From NCBI GenBank assembly GCA_913062955.1, contig CAJXZP010000020.1, positions 1 through 60,315 of the forward strand: a stretch of DNA of 60,315 nucleotides, given 5' to 3'. A program made the translations under genes and the position numbers. The notes under the pieces are model-generated. The model was not told where the DNA came from. It did no database searches and was given only the letters and a program-made list of their open reading frames with translations. Shown here piece by piece: positions 35,822 to 45,459 of the stretch; position 1 is the stretch's first letter; each line of letters opens with the position of its first letter. Source of the DNA: an uncultured Flavobacteriales bacterium. GTDB taxonomy: Bacteria; Bacteroidota; Bacteroidia; Flavobacteriales_G; Salibacteraceae.

Positions 35822-36583
35822 TTATTTGTTTGTGTTTCTGATGTTTTGAAGTACTTTTTTGGTGTTTTGAGAAAAGTCGCCATTCATCATCCATCCATAA
35901 TACGATGGTTCAGATTTCAGGATTTTTGCGACTTCTTTTCCTTTGTGTTTACCGAAATTGAAAACCGTAAGACGTTCATCGTTTCTTACAAATCGTCCTG
36001 CAAGGTCAACTGCATTATGCATTCTTGTAAAATCATTCAAGGATTTAGCATCTCTTTTTATATCTGTATATTTTGCAAGTTGGGCTTCCAAAATTTCGTA
36101 AGTCGCTAAAGTATCCGCCTCTGCGCTATGGGCATTTGTAAGGTCCTTTTTGCAGTAAAACTTGTAAGCGGCCACCAAAGTTCGAGGTTCCATCTTGTGA
36201 AATATATTTTGAACATCAATCAAGTTTTTTTGGGTGACATCAAAATCATATCCTGTACGGTGAAATTCTTCTACTAACAAAGGAACGTCAAAACGATTGG
36301 AGTTGAATCCGGCCAAATCACAATCGTTTAGAAATATATACAAATTTGGTGCTAATTGTTCGAAGGTAGGTTCGTTTGCTACATCGGCATCCGAAATACC
36401 GTGAATTGCAGTCGTTTTAGCTGGAATCGGAATTCCCGGGTTTACTCGATGAGTTCTGGTTTCAGATTTTCCATTCGGCCAAACCTTATGAATCGAAATT
36501 TCTACAATACGATCGGTGGCTGTATTTACTCCAGTAGTTTCTAAATCAAATACTGCAATTGGCTGTGTTAACTTTAAATTCAT
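35822..36583 (-). CDS. 3'-5' exonuclease of the DnaQ (DEDDh) family
   Basis: 253 residues with D13-x-E15 (VFDLETTG), D99 (FNSNRFDVP) and H152/D157 (NAHSAEADT), the DEDDh set. The C-terminal part (195-250) has a GKHKGKEVAKILKSEPSYYGWMM-type segment of unknown function. It could be a proofreading-type or single-strand exonuclease in repair. No polymerase gene is adjacent. It is cotranscribed with the fumarylacetoacetase-family gene. Confidence 0.9.
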   Translation of the reverse strand: MNLKLTQPIAVFDLETTGVNTATDRIVEISIHKVWPNGKSETRTHRVNPGIPIPAKTTAIHGISDADVANEPTFEQLAPNLYIFLNDCDLAGFNSNRFDVPLLVEEFHRTGYDFDVTQKNLIDVQNIFHKMEPRTLVAAYKFYCKKDLTNAHSAEADTLATYEILEAQLAKYTDIKRDAKSLNDFTRMHNAVDLAGRFVRNDERLTVFNFGKHKGKEVAKILKSEPSYYGWMMNGDFSQNTKKVLQNIRNTNK

Positions 36584-36639
36584 GGGATGTTTTTATGGAT
36601 TTTTTATCCGAGGCAAACTTAACTATTTAAGGTTTGAGC

Positions 36640-36675
36640 AAAAAAAAACTCCTCAAATTTGAGGAGTTTTTTTTG
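36640..36675. terminator. Bidirectional terminator between OmpA-like gene and exonuclease gene
   Basis: An exact 22-bp palindrome (36647-36668, AACTCCTCAAA / TTTGAGGAGTT) flanked by an A-run on one side and a T-run on the other. It lies 18 bp beyond the OmpA-like stop codon and ends the minus-strand transcript; the opposite direction also has the needed T-run. Confidence 0.9.
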
Positions 36676-36686
36676 GTTTTTCTTGA

Positions 36687-38807
36687 TTATTTAATTTCTA
36701 CCTCACAACGTCTGTTCAATGCGGTGTTTTTCAATAGGTATTGACCTTTAGCATTAGTGTCTTTTATTTTTAATTGAGACTCACCCATACCCGAGATGAT
36801 CATTTGTTTTGCGTTTACGCCATTCTTCGTGAAAAAGTCGGAAACTGTTTTAGCTCTTCGTTTAGATAAAGCTTTGTTATACGAAGCAGCACCTTGAGAA
36901 TCTGTATGCCCAGTAATCACGATTTTCTTACTAGGATCAGCATTTAAGATTTTAGCTACTTTTTCGATATAGTCTCTATCCTCATCTGATATATTTGATT
37001 TATCAAAGTCAAAATAGATTTCATGAACAAATTTACCATCCGCATTCTTAACCGGTGTAGGTAAGGTAGCCAATAACTCGTCTTTTTCCCATGGAGTAAC
37101 TCTAGATTCTGGATCTGTATAAGCAGGACTGTCTGGTGTTAAAGCAGCAAGGAAAACAGCTCTGGAGTCATCGCTACGTGCGGCATCAATATCGTAAAAC
37201 GCATTGGTAAGAACCGATTTCTGCTCAAATACGAAGCTATCCGCATCCATTTTCAACTCACAAGTAAGTGTTTGGAAGATGTCGTATTCGCTACATTGTT
37301 CTGGAATGGTGATGTTGTATGTGTGAATCGCTCTTCCTTTTACGTTAAGCGACAATATGTAAGATGTTTCTGTATTAACATTAAACGAGTAGTTTCCATC
37401 ATTCGCTAGAGGATCCACCGTGGCCACTATAGAGGAGTCTATATTCATTAATACTAAATCAGCACTATCAATAAGGTGACCCGGTAATTCCATGAATTTC
37501 CCTGCTAATAATGTTGTTGGTACATCGTAACACGTCCATACCCTCCAAATATCGTAATCCCCTACGTTACCCATCCTGTCAGAGGCTAAATAACCAAATT
37601 CTTCACTTCCTCCAGTTAACCTGAAATGGATGTCATTGGCAGGTGAATTAACCGGTACCCCCATGTTTTGAACGTCACTCCATCCGCTATCCGTTTTAGT
37701 GGCTACGAAAATATCGAAATCACCTATGGAATTATACCCTTTTGATGCAAAATAAAGTTTGGTGCCGTCTTCACTTAAGAAGGGAGAACCTTCATCTAAG
37801 TCCGTATTGATGTCGCTTAAATTACTAAAGTTGGAAAATTCACCATTTTCTTTTCTATAAGCGTGATAAATATCTGTTCCACCTTTACCGCCTGCTTTAT
37901 CACTGGTAATAAACACGTCATTCAGTTTACGACTAATGGCCACAGAAACAATTTGATTATCGGTAAATTGAACTTGTTCTGTTTTGATTTCAACGGGATC
38001 ACCAAGATTTTTTGACATGAATAACTTCCCTCTACGGTAAAAATAAAATTCAGTCAAATCCTCATTAAAAGTAATGGAGGATTCATTTTCTTTGGTGTCA
38101 ATGGATTTGTTTAATACAACCCCATCAGACTTTGATCTTGGCATCCATTTTTTGTATACTGGATCGTAGTTAGTATAGAAGATCTCTTCCTGCCCTTCGG
38201 CCTGGAAAGTCATGTATTTGATGTTGAATAAATTGGCGTTTGCAGAAGTGAAAACCAAAGTTTTTAAATCTTCATATACTACTGGTGCGTAATCCAAGAA
38301 CATCGTGTTTACGTCTGGTCCCAAGTTTTCAACAAACATTCCTGCAGTTGGTGATGCTGTTAACCTTGCCCCAGTAGCACATTGCTCTTTTCTAAGATTC
38401 ATGAGTTTTTCCAAACCTTTTTGAATCTTAACCCCGTCTGTACTTTTGTATTTTTCGTAGTAAAATGATGCGGAATCAAATTGGCCCATGTAATGAAACG
38501 ACTCCCCTTTAAGAAGGATTACCCCGGGTATTTTAGATTCATCCACCTTATTAAAGTGATCCATGGATTTATCGGCATCAATGCGACTATTAAGGTAGGC
38601 GACACCACAATAAAGATTCAGGTTTTGATCGTCTGGTGTATCCTTTAATAGCTCCAAATAGATTTGTTTGGCTTTCTCCCAGTTACCATCCTCCAAATAG
38701 AACATCGCCTTTTTTGGAGTGATTTTTTCGGCCGTTTGTGCGGATAAAGAGAACGTACTCAATATCAGTAATGCCAGTATAGTAGTCGTACAAGTAATTT
38801 TACGCAT
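36687..38807 (-). CDS. PorE-like OmpA family protein (TPR, WD40-like, OmpA)
   Basis: 706 residues. Signal peptide (about 1-24), TPR region (33-150), a WD40/PD40-type propeller (about 170-440, with NDVFITSDKAGGKGGTDIY and GTKLYFASKGYNSIGDFDIF), a carboxypeptidase-regulatory-like beta domain (440-510) and a C-terminal OmpA domain (590-700, EIYFDFDKSNISDEDRDYIE, ITGHTDSQGAASYNKALSKR) that binds peptidoglycan. This order matches PorE of the type IX secretion system, although many paralogues exist. It has its own terminator. The T9SS-exported adhesin at the start of the window makes such a protein fitting. Confidence 0.85.
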   Translation of the reverse strand: MRKITCTTTILALLILSTFSLSAQTAEKITPKKAMFYLEDGNWEKAKQIYLELLKDTPDDQNLNLYCGVAYLNSRIDADKSMDHFNKVDESKIPGVILLKGESFHYMGQFDSASFYYEKYKSTDGVKIQKGLEKLMNLRKEQCATGARLTASPTAGMFVENLGPDVNTMFLDYAPVVYEDLKTLVFTSANANLFNIKYMTFQAEGQEEIFYTNYDPVYKKWMPRSKSDGVVLNKSIDTKENESSITFNEDLTEFYFYRRGKLFMSKNLGDPVEIKTEQVQFTDNQIVSVAISRKLNDVFITSDKAGGKGGTDIYHAYRKENGEFSNFSNLSDINTDLDEGSPFLSEDGTKLYFASKGYNSIGDFDIFVATKTDSGWSDVQNMGVPVNSPANDIHFRLTGGSEEFGYLASDRMGNVGDYDIWRVWTCYDVPTTLLAGKFMELPGHLIDSADLVLMNIDSSIVATVDPLANDGNYSFNVNTETSYILSLNVKGRAIHTYNITIPEQCSEYDIFQTLTCELKMDADSFVFEQKSVLTNAFYDIDAARSDDSRAVFLAALTPDSPAYTDPESRVTPWEKDELLATLPTPVKNADGKFVHEIYFDFDKSNISDEDRDYIEKVAKILNADPSKKIVITGHTDSQGAASYNKALSKRRAKTVSDFFTKNGVNAKQMIISGMGESQLKIKDTNAKGQYLLKNTALNRRCEVEIK

Positions 38808-38874
38808 GCGTTTTTAACTTTGGGGTTTGTTATGCATCAAAAATAAATCTAGTCGGTGGGTTTGTGGAAAAATA

Positions 38875-38929
38875 ACCTCTGTTTTATTCACACTAGGTTT
38901 TTAATAACCTTTGGGAACAAAACAGAGGT
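38875..38929 (-). terminator. Probable terminator after the E2 gene
   Basis: An 11-bp outer stem (ACCTCTGTTTT at 38875-38885 with AAAACAGAGGT at 38919-38929) encloses a smaller AGGTT/AACCT stem. On the minus strand it is followed by TTATTTTTCC, 11 bp beyond the E2 stop codon. The T-run is weak, so this is less certain. Confidence 0.6.
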
Positions 38930-38940
38930 AAATGATTGAT

Positions 38941-40266
38941 TTATAATTCTCTGTTTACATCGAAAGACTCTAGGTAATCCGCCACTCTACGGACAAACAT
39001 GCCTCCTAAAGCGCCATCTACCACACGGTGGTCATATGCATGTGATAAGAACATTTTTTGGCGAATTCCAATGAAATCACCTTCTGCAGTTTCGATTACC
39101 GAGGCCATTTTTCGTATAGCTCCGACCGCTAAGATAGCAACTTGTGGTTGATTAATTACTGGAGTTCCCATAACATTTCCAAAAGTACCCACGTTTGTCA
39201 TGGTATATGTACCCCCTGAAATGTCATCTGGTGTTAGTTTATTGTTTCGTGCTTTATCTGCTAATTTATTCACTTGCTTAGCTAAACCTGTTAGGTTATA
39301 ATTATCCGCATTATGAATAACCGGTACAATAAGGTTTCCAGAGGGTAGGGCAGTAGCCATACCTAGGTTGATGTCGTTTTTCTTAATGATGTAGTCTCCT
39401 TGAACTTCTACGTTTACCATTGGGAAATCTTTAATAGCCTTAATGATCGCCTCCATGATAATGGGTGTGAAAGTTAATTTCTGCCCTTCTCGTTCTAGGA
39501 ATTTGTTTTTCATTTTGTTTCTCCAATTCACAATGTTAGTTACATCTGCTTCCACAAAGGAAGTTACGTGAGGTGAAGTTTGTTTGGAAGAAACCATATG
39601 CTTAGAAATAAGCTTACGCATTCTGTCCATTTCTATGATCTCTACATTTCCGGAGAAATCGGATGCTTTTGGGGCATCTGCTGGAGTTTTCTTAGCCGGT
39701 TTTGCTTGGGATGGCGCTTTTTGTACTGCCACAGCAATCGGTGTGCCGGCATTCGGTTTTCCATTTGCAATGTAGCCTAAAATGTCATTTTTAGATACTC
39801 TGTTATTTGCACCTGTTCCAGTAATGGATTCCAGTTCTTGTAAGGTGATACCTTCTTCTTTGGCAATGTTTTTCACCAATGGAGAATAAAAACTATCAGA
39901 ATTAGTAAAGTCTACTGGGGCGGCATTGTTTACCGTTGCCACCGGGGTGGCTGCAATTGGAGCTGTAGAGGCTCCTGTTACTGATGCCGTTGGAGCTGCA
40001 ACAGGAACTGGAGCAGCGCCTTCACCTTCGGACGAAATTATTGCAATAACATCACCTACCTGCGGAACATCCCCTTCTTCAAAAAATAATTGGGTGATAA
40101 CACCTTCAGCAGGAGAAGGAACTTCGGAGTCTACTTTATCGGTAGCAATTTCTACAATCGATTCTTCTGCTTCAACAGTATCACCAACTTGTTTTAACCA
40201 TGTGGTAATTGTTGCTTCCGCAACACTTTCTCCCATTTTAGGAAGTTTTACTTCTACTTGTGCCAT
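38941..40266 (-). CDS. Dihydrolipoamide acyltransferase, E2 of a 2-oxoacid dehydrogenase
   Basis: 441 residues from the ATG at 40266 (MAQVEVKLPKMGES); a TTG three codons upstream is less likely. Lipoyl domain (about 1-78, lipoyl lysine in EIATDKVDSEVPS), alanine/proline linker, E3/E1-binding domain (SPLVKNIAKEEGITLQELES, 128-147), linker, and the catalytic domain with HAYDHRVVDG (near 420). It acylates CoA in a branched-chain, pyruvate or 2-oxoglutarate type complex; which one cannot be decided. The E1-beta gene is 12 kb away. A TATTTTTG -7 box lies at 40290-40297. Confidence 0.92.
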   Translation of the reverse strand: MAQVEVKLPKMGESVAEATITTWLKQVGDTVEAEESIVEIATDKVDSEVPSPAEGVITQLFFEEGDVPQVGDVIAIISSEGEGAAPVPVAAPTASVTGASTAPIAATPVATVNNAAPVDFTNSDSFYSPLVKNIAKEEGITLQELESITGTGANNRVSKNDILGYIANGKPNAGTPIAVAVQKAPSQAKPAKKTPADAPKASDFSGNVEIIEMDRMRKLISKHMVSSKQTSPHVTSFVEADVTNIVNWRNKMKNKFLEREGQKLTFTPIIMEAIIKAIKDFPMVNVEVQGDYIIKKNDINLGMATALPSGNLIVPVIHNADNYNLTGLAKQVNKLADKARNNKLTPDDISGGTYTMTNVGTFGNVMGTPVINQPQVAILAVGAIRKMASVIETAEGDFIGIRQKMFLSHAYDHRVVDGALGGMFVRRVADYLESFDVNREL

Positions 40267-40365
40267 AGTTGCCAATATTTTTAGGTGTGCAAAAATACAC
40301 TAAAAATCGTGTGTATTTTAGTGTTATTACCAAATAAAGAATCATATTTTCAGTATTTGATAAGG

Positions 40366-42330
40366 CTAATTATCTAAATGTTGTCTTTCTTGCCAAATTA
40401 ATGCGATGTCTGTGGCGAAATCATATGCTTTGGCATAATTTATATTTAAGGACTCAAAGAATTCGGTGGGTTTATTTTGCTTTTTGTAAGGGTCTGATAA
40501 ACGGATTATTGGTGTTTTTAAGGTGCGTGTTAAATCTAAATGGTTTTCAATAGGTGCAAAACCTATCCACGTTTTCTTTCCAATGAAAACGTGAAGCAAA
40601 TTACCAAAGTATTTACCTGCGTTTTCTAATTGCCAAATTAGAATAGGTGTGAGTAATAGAATGATGGTTGCAGCGAATAAATCAAATAATCGTTTGGATG
40701 TTTTACTCTCTTCGTGGTTGAAGGTATTTATTGAATTAATGGATAATATTTCACCCGAAGTATTGATAGACTGACTTCCAATAATAAAACTACTTTCTGG
40801 GGGAGCGATTTTTAGTTCTATATCTGGGTTTTCTTGCAGTATCATTTCGTTAATTATGGAGCCGGAGTCCATGTCCTCGGCACAGTAAATGATCTGGTTT
40901 ATTTTAAAAATATTACACGCATCTGGCAATTGACCTAAATTGGCAATGAAGTGATTGGAATCGTTTTGGAAATCGTAGCTTGGATAAACCTCTAAAATCA
41001 CCTTAGGTATATTCGTGGTTTTTTCAAGTAATTTTTTGACTCTTTTTATTCCTCCAGATTTTCCAACAATGGCCATTCGGATATCTGGGATAGTTTTGAA
41101 TAAGATAGCCGGAAATCCAAGGCTATTTAGTCCCCATCGGTATAAAACAATGTTAATGGCTGAGAATAATGCGCCCATTAGGATAATAAGTCTGGAAAAT
41201 CGGTAATCGTCATCTAATAGGCCATATAATAACAAACCAATAAATCCTCCCCAGGATACTCCTTTGATGATCCTATTAATAAATGGAGAAGTGGAGTAAC
41301 CTTGATTAAAATAGATGGAAACCAAGAAAACAAGTCCGTAAGAAGGAAATAACCATTGCAAAACTGCTGTTGGATAAATAACATCTGTGTAACTGGAATA
41401 AATGGTTGTAGTGGTTGTCAGTGTTAATAGAATAATAATAAAATCCATAAAGGGGAGAAAGGATTGTTCCATAAATCTACGGATTAGGGCAATTCCTGCT
41501 CTCAAGTAAATGGCACTTTGAATTAAGAATTCAAATACTTTGGCATTCTTTTTTGAGAAGTGCTTTTTTGCAAAAATGATCATGGCATTGTAAAATACCA
41601 AAACATAATTTACACTACTTTTCTTTGTGCTTTCTCCCTTGTAATGAATGATTCTGGTTTCCGGATAATAGTAATTATCATATCCTCCTAAACGAATTCT
41701 CCAGGATAAATCAATATCTTCTCCGTACATGAAAAAGTCTTCATCCAATAAGCCGACTTCATCCAATACGTTTTTACGCATCATCATATAAGCGCCTGAT
41801 AGAATGTCTATTTTATGGGTTCCATCCATATCCAAATGCCCCATATGGTATTGCCCAAATGTTTTAGATTTTGGGAAAAGATTAGAGAAACCAAAAATTT
41901 TGTAAAAAGCGACCATTGGAGTAGGTACGCCACGTTTACTCTCTTTTAAAAACTGCCCCTTTCCATCAACCATCTTTACCCCTAATCCGCCAGAGTTTGG
42001 ATGGGCATCCATAAATGCAATACACTTCTTGAAAGTGTCTTCCTCCACCAGTGTATCAGGGTTTAATAAAAGGACATAATCGGCTTCCGAAATTCGGATG
42101 GCTTGGTTGTTGGCCTTAGAAAAACCAAGATTGTTCTTGTTGTCGATTACTTTTACCTCTGGGAATAAACGTCTGGTCATTTCAACCGATCCATCCGATG
42201 AATTGTTGTCGACCATAATCGTTTCGATATCGGCAAATTGAGCCGCTTTTCGGACAGAGTACAGACACTGTGCGAGAAAATACTCCACATTGTAGTTGAC
42301 AATAATGACGGATAATCGGGGAGAATTCAT
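40366..42330 (-). CDS. GT2 glycosyltransferase fused to a phosphoglycosyltransferase-like half lacking its catalytic core
   Basis: 654 residues from the ATG at 42330 (MNSPRLSVIIVNYNVEYF); a longer start would overlap recR by about 80 bp. Residues 1-250 form a GT2 rhamnosyltransferase-type domain (VDNNSSDGSVEM, LLLNPDTLVEED, MYGEDIDLSWR). Residues 290-400 hold four membrane helices, 415-515 a CoA-binding-like fold, and 545-566 read SKRLFDLFAATIILLLTPIL, the start of a WcaJ-type polyprenol-phosphate transferase. Next comes only a short tail (HVFIGKKTWIGFAP) where about 130 catalytic residues should lie. The second half may be an anchor or partner-binding module. Likely role: extending a surface polysaccharide. 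Confidence 0.8.
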   Translation of the reverse strand: MNSPRLSVIIVNYNVEYFLAQCLYSVRKAAQFADIETIMVDNNSSDGSVEMTRRLFPEVKVIDNKNNLGFSKANNQAIRISEADYVLLLNPDTLVEEDTFKKCIAFMDAHPNSGGLGVKMVDGKGQFLKESKRGVPTPMVAFYKIFGFSNLFPKSKTFGQYHMGHLDMDGTHKIDILSGAYMMMRKNVLDEVGLLDEDFFMYGEDIDLSWRIRLGGYDNYYYPETRIIHYKGESTKKSSVNYVLVFYNAMIIFAKKHFSKKNAKVFEFLIQSAIYLRAGIALIRRFMEQSFLPFMDFIIILLTLTTTTTIYSSYTDVIYPTAVLQWLFPSYGLVFLVSIYFNQGYSTSPFINRIIKGVSWGGFIGLLLYGLLDDDYRFSRLIILMGALFSAINIVLYRWGLNSLGFPAILFKTIPDIRMAIVGKSGGIKRVKKLLEKTTNIPKVILEVYPSYDFQNDSNHFIANLGQLPDACNIFKINQIIYCAEDMDSGSIINEMILQENPDIELKIAPPESSFIIGSQSINTSGEILSINSINTFNHEESKTSKRLFDLFAATIILLLTPILIWQLENAGKYFGNLLHVFIGKKTWIGFAPIENHLDLTRTLKTPIIRLSDPYKKQNKPTEFFESLNINYAKAYDFATDIALIWQERQHLDN

Positions 42331-42337
42331 CTGTTTT

Positions 42338-42952
42338 TTATAGGGTGCCATCAAATGGTATTCTATGAAGTAATGATCTACCCAGAGTAATTTCATCGGC
42401 ATACTCAAGTTCATCCCCAACAGGGATGCCTCTAGCTATGGAAGAAGTTTTAATGTCAAATGTCATTAATCTTCGGTAGATGTAAAAACTTGTGGTATCT
42501 CCTTCCATGGTGGAGTTTAAAGCAAAGATAACTTCTTCAATACTTTCGGCTTCTACTCGTTTCACTAAGGAATCAATATTTAAATCGGTTGGTCCTATTC
42601 CGTCAATGGGAGAAATATGCCCTCCCAAAACATGGTAATTACCAAAATATTGTTGCGTGTTTTCAATGGCCATAATATCACGCATATCCTCAACCACGCA
42701 AATGGTTTTGTTTTCTGAACGTTTTTTGTTGGTGCAAATTTGGCAAAGATCAGTTTCCGAAATGTTATGACATCTCTTACAAAATTGGGTGTCTGTACGC
42801 ATTCGTTTTATGGATTCCGAAAAATGGTCTACTTCCCCCTTAGGCTGACGTAACATATGTAAGGCTAACCTTAATGCCGTTTTACGACCAATTCCTGGTA
42901 AAGATGCGAAAGCATCCACTCCCTGATCCAATAACTTTGAAGATGAAGTCAT
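42338..42952 (-). CDS. recR: Recombination mediator RecR
   Basis: 204 residues, standard length. HhH region LPGIGRKTALRLALHML (18-34), zinc finger C56-x2-C (FCKRCHNISETDLCQIC), and a Toprim domain (about 80-175, VVEDMRDIMAIENTQ, YHVLGGHISPIDGIG). RecR loads RecA onto SSB-coated gaps with RecO. The glycosyltransferase gene begins 7 bp after its stop. Confidence 0.97.
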   Translation of the reverse strand: MTSSSKLLDQGVDAFASLPGIGRKTALRLALHMLRQPKGEVDHFSESIKRMRTDTQFCKRCHNISETDLCQICTNKKRSENKTICVVEDMRDIMAIENTQQYFGNYHVLGGHISPIDGIGPTDLNIDSLVKRVEAESIEEVIFALNSTMEGDTTSFYIYRRLMTFDIKTSSIARGIPVGDELEYADEITLGRSLLHRIPFDGTL

Positions 42953-43092
42953 GCGCCAAAAATAACATTATTAGTAGTCTTATCGGATTCTTAGTTGGAT
43001 TTTCAAAGGGCAAAATTGGAGGCACATTTGGTTGTGAATATCTAATGATAAATCAGGTTTGAAGTGAGTGTGATATACCATTCATTTGCGGG

Positions 43093-44550
43093 ATGTCGCC
43101 ATTATTGATTATTGTTACCATCGTATTGTATTTTGCTGTATTAATGACCATCGCTCATTTTACAAGCGAGGAGTCCAACTCCGGGTTTTTTATGGGGAAT
43201 CGACAATCCCCATGGTATGTGGTGGCTTTTGGAATGATTGGTGCCTCGCTTTCAGGGGTGACTTTTATTTCTGTTCCAGGATGGGTCTCCAGTATTAACT
43301 TCACCTATATGCAAATGGTTTTAGGCTATTTGGTCGGGTATGCCGTCATTATTTTAGTATTACTTCCATTGTATTATAAGCTTAATCTGACTTCCATATA
43401 TACCTATTTGAACGGACGTTTTGGACGGAACTCCTACAAAGCGGGGGCTTGGTTTTTTCTAATTTCACGGATTATTGGTGCCGCTTTCAGATTATACTTG
43501 GTAGCCAGGGTATTCGATTTAACGATTTTTCAAAAGTTGGATTGGAACGTACCCTTCTTTGTCATTGTACTGGTGACCATTGGGTTGATATGGTTATATA
43601 CCTCTAAAGGGGGAATGAAAACTATTATTTGGACCGATACCTTACAAACGGCCTTTATGCTGTTGGCTGTAATTGTTACCCTTGTAGTCATCGGTAACCA
43701 AATGGATTTAAGTTTCTCTGGAATGGTTACAACTATTAAAGATAGTTCTTATTCGCAAATGTTTGAATTTTCCGATTGGCGTCATAAACACTTTTTCTTT
43801 AAGGATTTCCTTGCGGGTGCATTTATTGCCGTGGTGATGACCGGATTGGATCAGGACATGATGCAGAAAAATTTAACCTGTAAAACTTTAGGCGAATCTC
43901 AAAAAAATATGGCCTGGTTCAGTACGGTTTTAGTGGCCGTAAATCTACTTTTCTTAGCCTTAGGTGCTCTTTTATACATCTATGCTAATAATACGGGGAT
44001 TTCAATCCCTGAAAAAGGAGATGACTTATTTGCAATCATCGCTTTGGATGGTTATTTGGGGCCTGTAGTTGCGGTTTTCTTTGTATTAGGTTTAATCGCA
44101 GCCGCTTATTCTAGTGCCGATTCGGCTTTGACCGCCTTAACAACCTCCTTTAGTATAGATATTCTAGAGGTGAATAAACGGGATGAAGAGGCGCAATTAA
44201 AAACTCGGAAAAGAGTTCATATTGGGATTTCCCTAGTGTTGGCTGTGGTGATAATTGTTTTTAATGAATTTAATGACGAAAGTGTCATTAATGAATTGTT
44301 TAAAGTAGCTGGTTTTACCTATGGTCCTATTTTAGGTTTGTTTGCCTTCGGCTTGATGTCCAAAAAGAAAATTTATGACCAATGGGTAGTGGCGGTAGTT
44401 ATTGCTGCGCCCATACTTACCTATGTTCTGGATGTATACTCTGTAGAATTGTTTAATGGGTATCAAATGGGATTTGAAAGACTTCTTTTCAATGGCATAT
44501 TAACCGTAGTTGGTTTGATGGTAATCACAAAAAGAGGAAAGAATTCTTAA
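43093..44550 (+). CDS. Sodium:solute symporter family protein
   Basis: 485 residues with about thirteen membrane segments in the SSS (LeuT-like) arrangement. Motifs include GMIGASLSGVTFISVPGWV (near 45-63) and the sodium-site helix AAAYSSADSALTALTTSFS (near 335-353). It imports an organic solute with Na+; the substrate is not readable. It is convergent with the glutaminyl cyclase gene without any spacer. Confidence 0.93.
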   Translation: MSPLLIIVTIVLYFAVLMTIAHFTSEESNSGFFMGNRQSPWYVVAFGMIGASLSGVTFISVPGWVSSINFTYMQMVLGYLVGYAVIILVLLPLYYKLNLTSIYTYLNGRFGRNSYKAGAWFFLISRIIGAAFRLYLVARVFDLTIFQKLDWNVPFFVIVLVTIGLIWLYTSKGGMKTIIWTDTLQTAFMLLAVIVTLVVIGNQMDLSFSGMVTTIKDSSYSQMFEFSDWRHKHFFFKDFLAGAFIAVVMTGLDQDMMQKNLTCKTLGESQKNMAWFSTVLVAVNLLFLALGALLYIYANNTGISIPEKGDDLFAIIALDGYLGPVVAVFFVLGLIAAAYSSADSALTALTTSFSIDILEVNKRDEEAQLKTRKRVHIGISLVLAVVIIVFNEFNDESVINELFKVAGFTYGPILGLFAFGLMSKKKIYDQWVVAVVIAAPILTYVLDVYSVELFNGYQMGFERLLFNGILTVVGLMVITKRGKNS

Positions 44551-45375
44551 TTACTCGAATAGTGAAATGACATAAATGTTTTTCCACATCTTTCCGGTAA
44601 TGTAAAACTGATTGGTTTCTGGGTTGTAAGCGATACCATTTGTCTCTAAGGCTTTTGAGCTTAGTTTGTCTTCTTCTAGTTTTAAATCCGTCACATCTAA
44701 ACGACCTACAACCTTTCCGGTTTCTACGTCAATTTTCAAAATCCAATCGGTGGTGAATACATTGGCGTAAATAAACCCGTCTACATATTCTACTTCATTG
44801 AGGTAACGAACAGGACGTCCATTGTCAAAGACCTTAACAGTTCCTGTTTTCTCCAGCGTTATTGGATCCATAAAATGAAGGTTAGGTGTGCCATCGGTCA
44901 TAATCAAGCTTTCGCCATCTGTAGTTAATCCCCAACCTTCCATAGTGGGTAATTGAAAAGAACGTATTTTCTCTTTGGATTCTAAATCATATACAAAACC
45001 TTTTCTGCTTTTATAAGTTAGTTGATATACCTGATTGTTTAAAATACACATACCTTCTCCAAAATATTTAGCTTCAAGTGTATTGTGTATGTCTATTTGG
45101 CCCGTTAAAGAATCCACCACTCCATATACAGATTGCGTGTTTGGCAAATCATCTGGTGATCCTGTACTTTCAAATAATTGTCCCTTGTGAAATAGTAATC
45201 CTTCGGTAAAGGAGTTGTTTGAATGTGGGAGCCTTTGGTCTACCGAAAATTTGTAATAAGCCGTTGGTTTGGCTTTGGGTAAATTTAGCTTTTTGCTTTT
45301 AGGAGTAGGTTCGTTGTTACACGAATAAACGCTAATAAATAGAACAGTAATGAATAGAAAGGAGGTAATTCTCAT
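44551..45375 (-). CDS. Glutaminyl-peptide cyclotransferase (plant-type)
   Basis: 274 residues with signal and lipobox VYSC (Cys19) and a five-bladed propeller of the plant/bacterial QC type. Key segments: HSNNSFTEGLLFHKGQLFES, GWGLTTDGESLIMTDGT, LNEVEYVDGFIYANVF. It converts N-terminal glutamine of exported proteins to pyroglutamate, stabilising them. In Bacteroidota many secreted proteins begin with Gln after signal cleavage, so the lipoprotein form fits an envelope role. Confidence 0.9.
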   Translation of the reverse strand: MRITSFLFITVLFISVYSCNNEPTPKSKKLNLPKAKPTAYYKFSVDQRLPHSNNSFTEGLLFHKGQLFESTGSPDDLPNTQSVYGVVDSLTGQIDIHNTLEAKYFGEGMCILNNQVYQLTYKSRKGFVYDLESKEKIRSFQLPTMEGWGLTTDGESLIMTDGTPNLHFMDPITLEKTGTVKVFDNGRPVRYLNEVEYVDGFIYANVFTTDWILKIDVETGKVVGRLDVTDLKLEEDKLSSKALETNGIAYNPETNQFYITGKMWKNIYVISLFE

Positions 45376-45403
45376 AATGTATTGTCAATGCTGCAAATAA
45401 ATA

Positions 45404-45430
45404 ATAAAAAACGCTCCCTAGGGGAGCGTT
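45404..45430 (-). terminator. Terminator of the SulP operon
   Basis: A 9-bp stem AACGCTCCC / GGGAGCGTT with a TAG loop (45410-45430) and an A-run on the plus strand at 45404-45410, giving a U-run after the minus-strand hairpin. It lies 30 bp beyond the SulP stop codon. Confidence 0.9.
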
Positions 45431-45459
45431 TTACAATAGTTTATAAGAGATGAAAAAGA

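Noticed and set aside
35777-36109. Plus-strand open frame over the exonuclease gene
   Set aside because: Cysteine/phenylalanine-rich shadow of the DEDDh exonuclease on the opposite strand, with no motif of its own.
42331-42420. Longer N-terminus of the glycosyltransferase fusion
   Set aside because: The extra 30 residues lie mostly inside the recR coding region and do not resemble the start of GT2 enzymes, whereas the ATG at 42330 begins directly before the conserved LSVIIVNYN strand.
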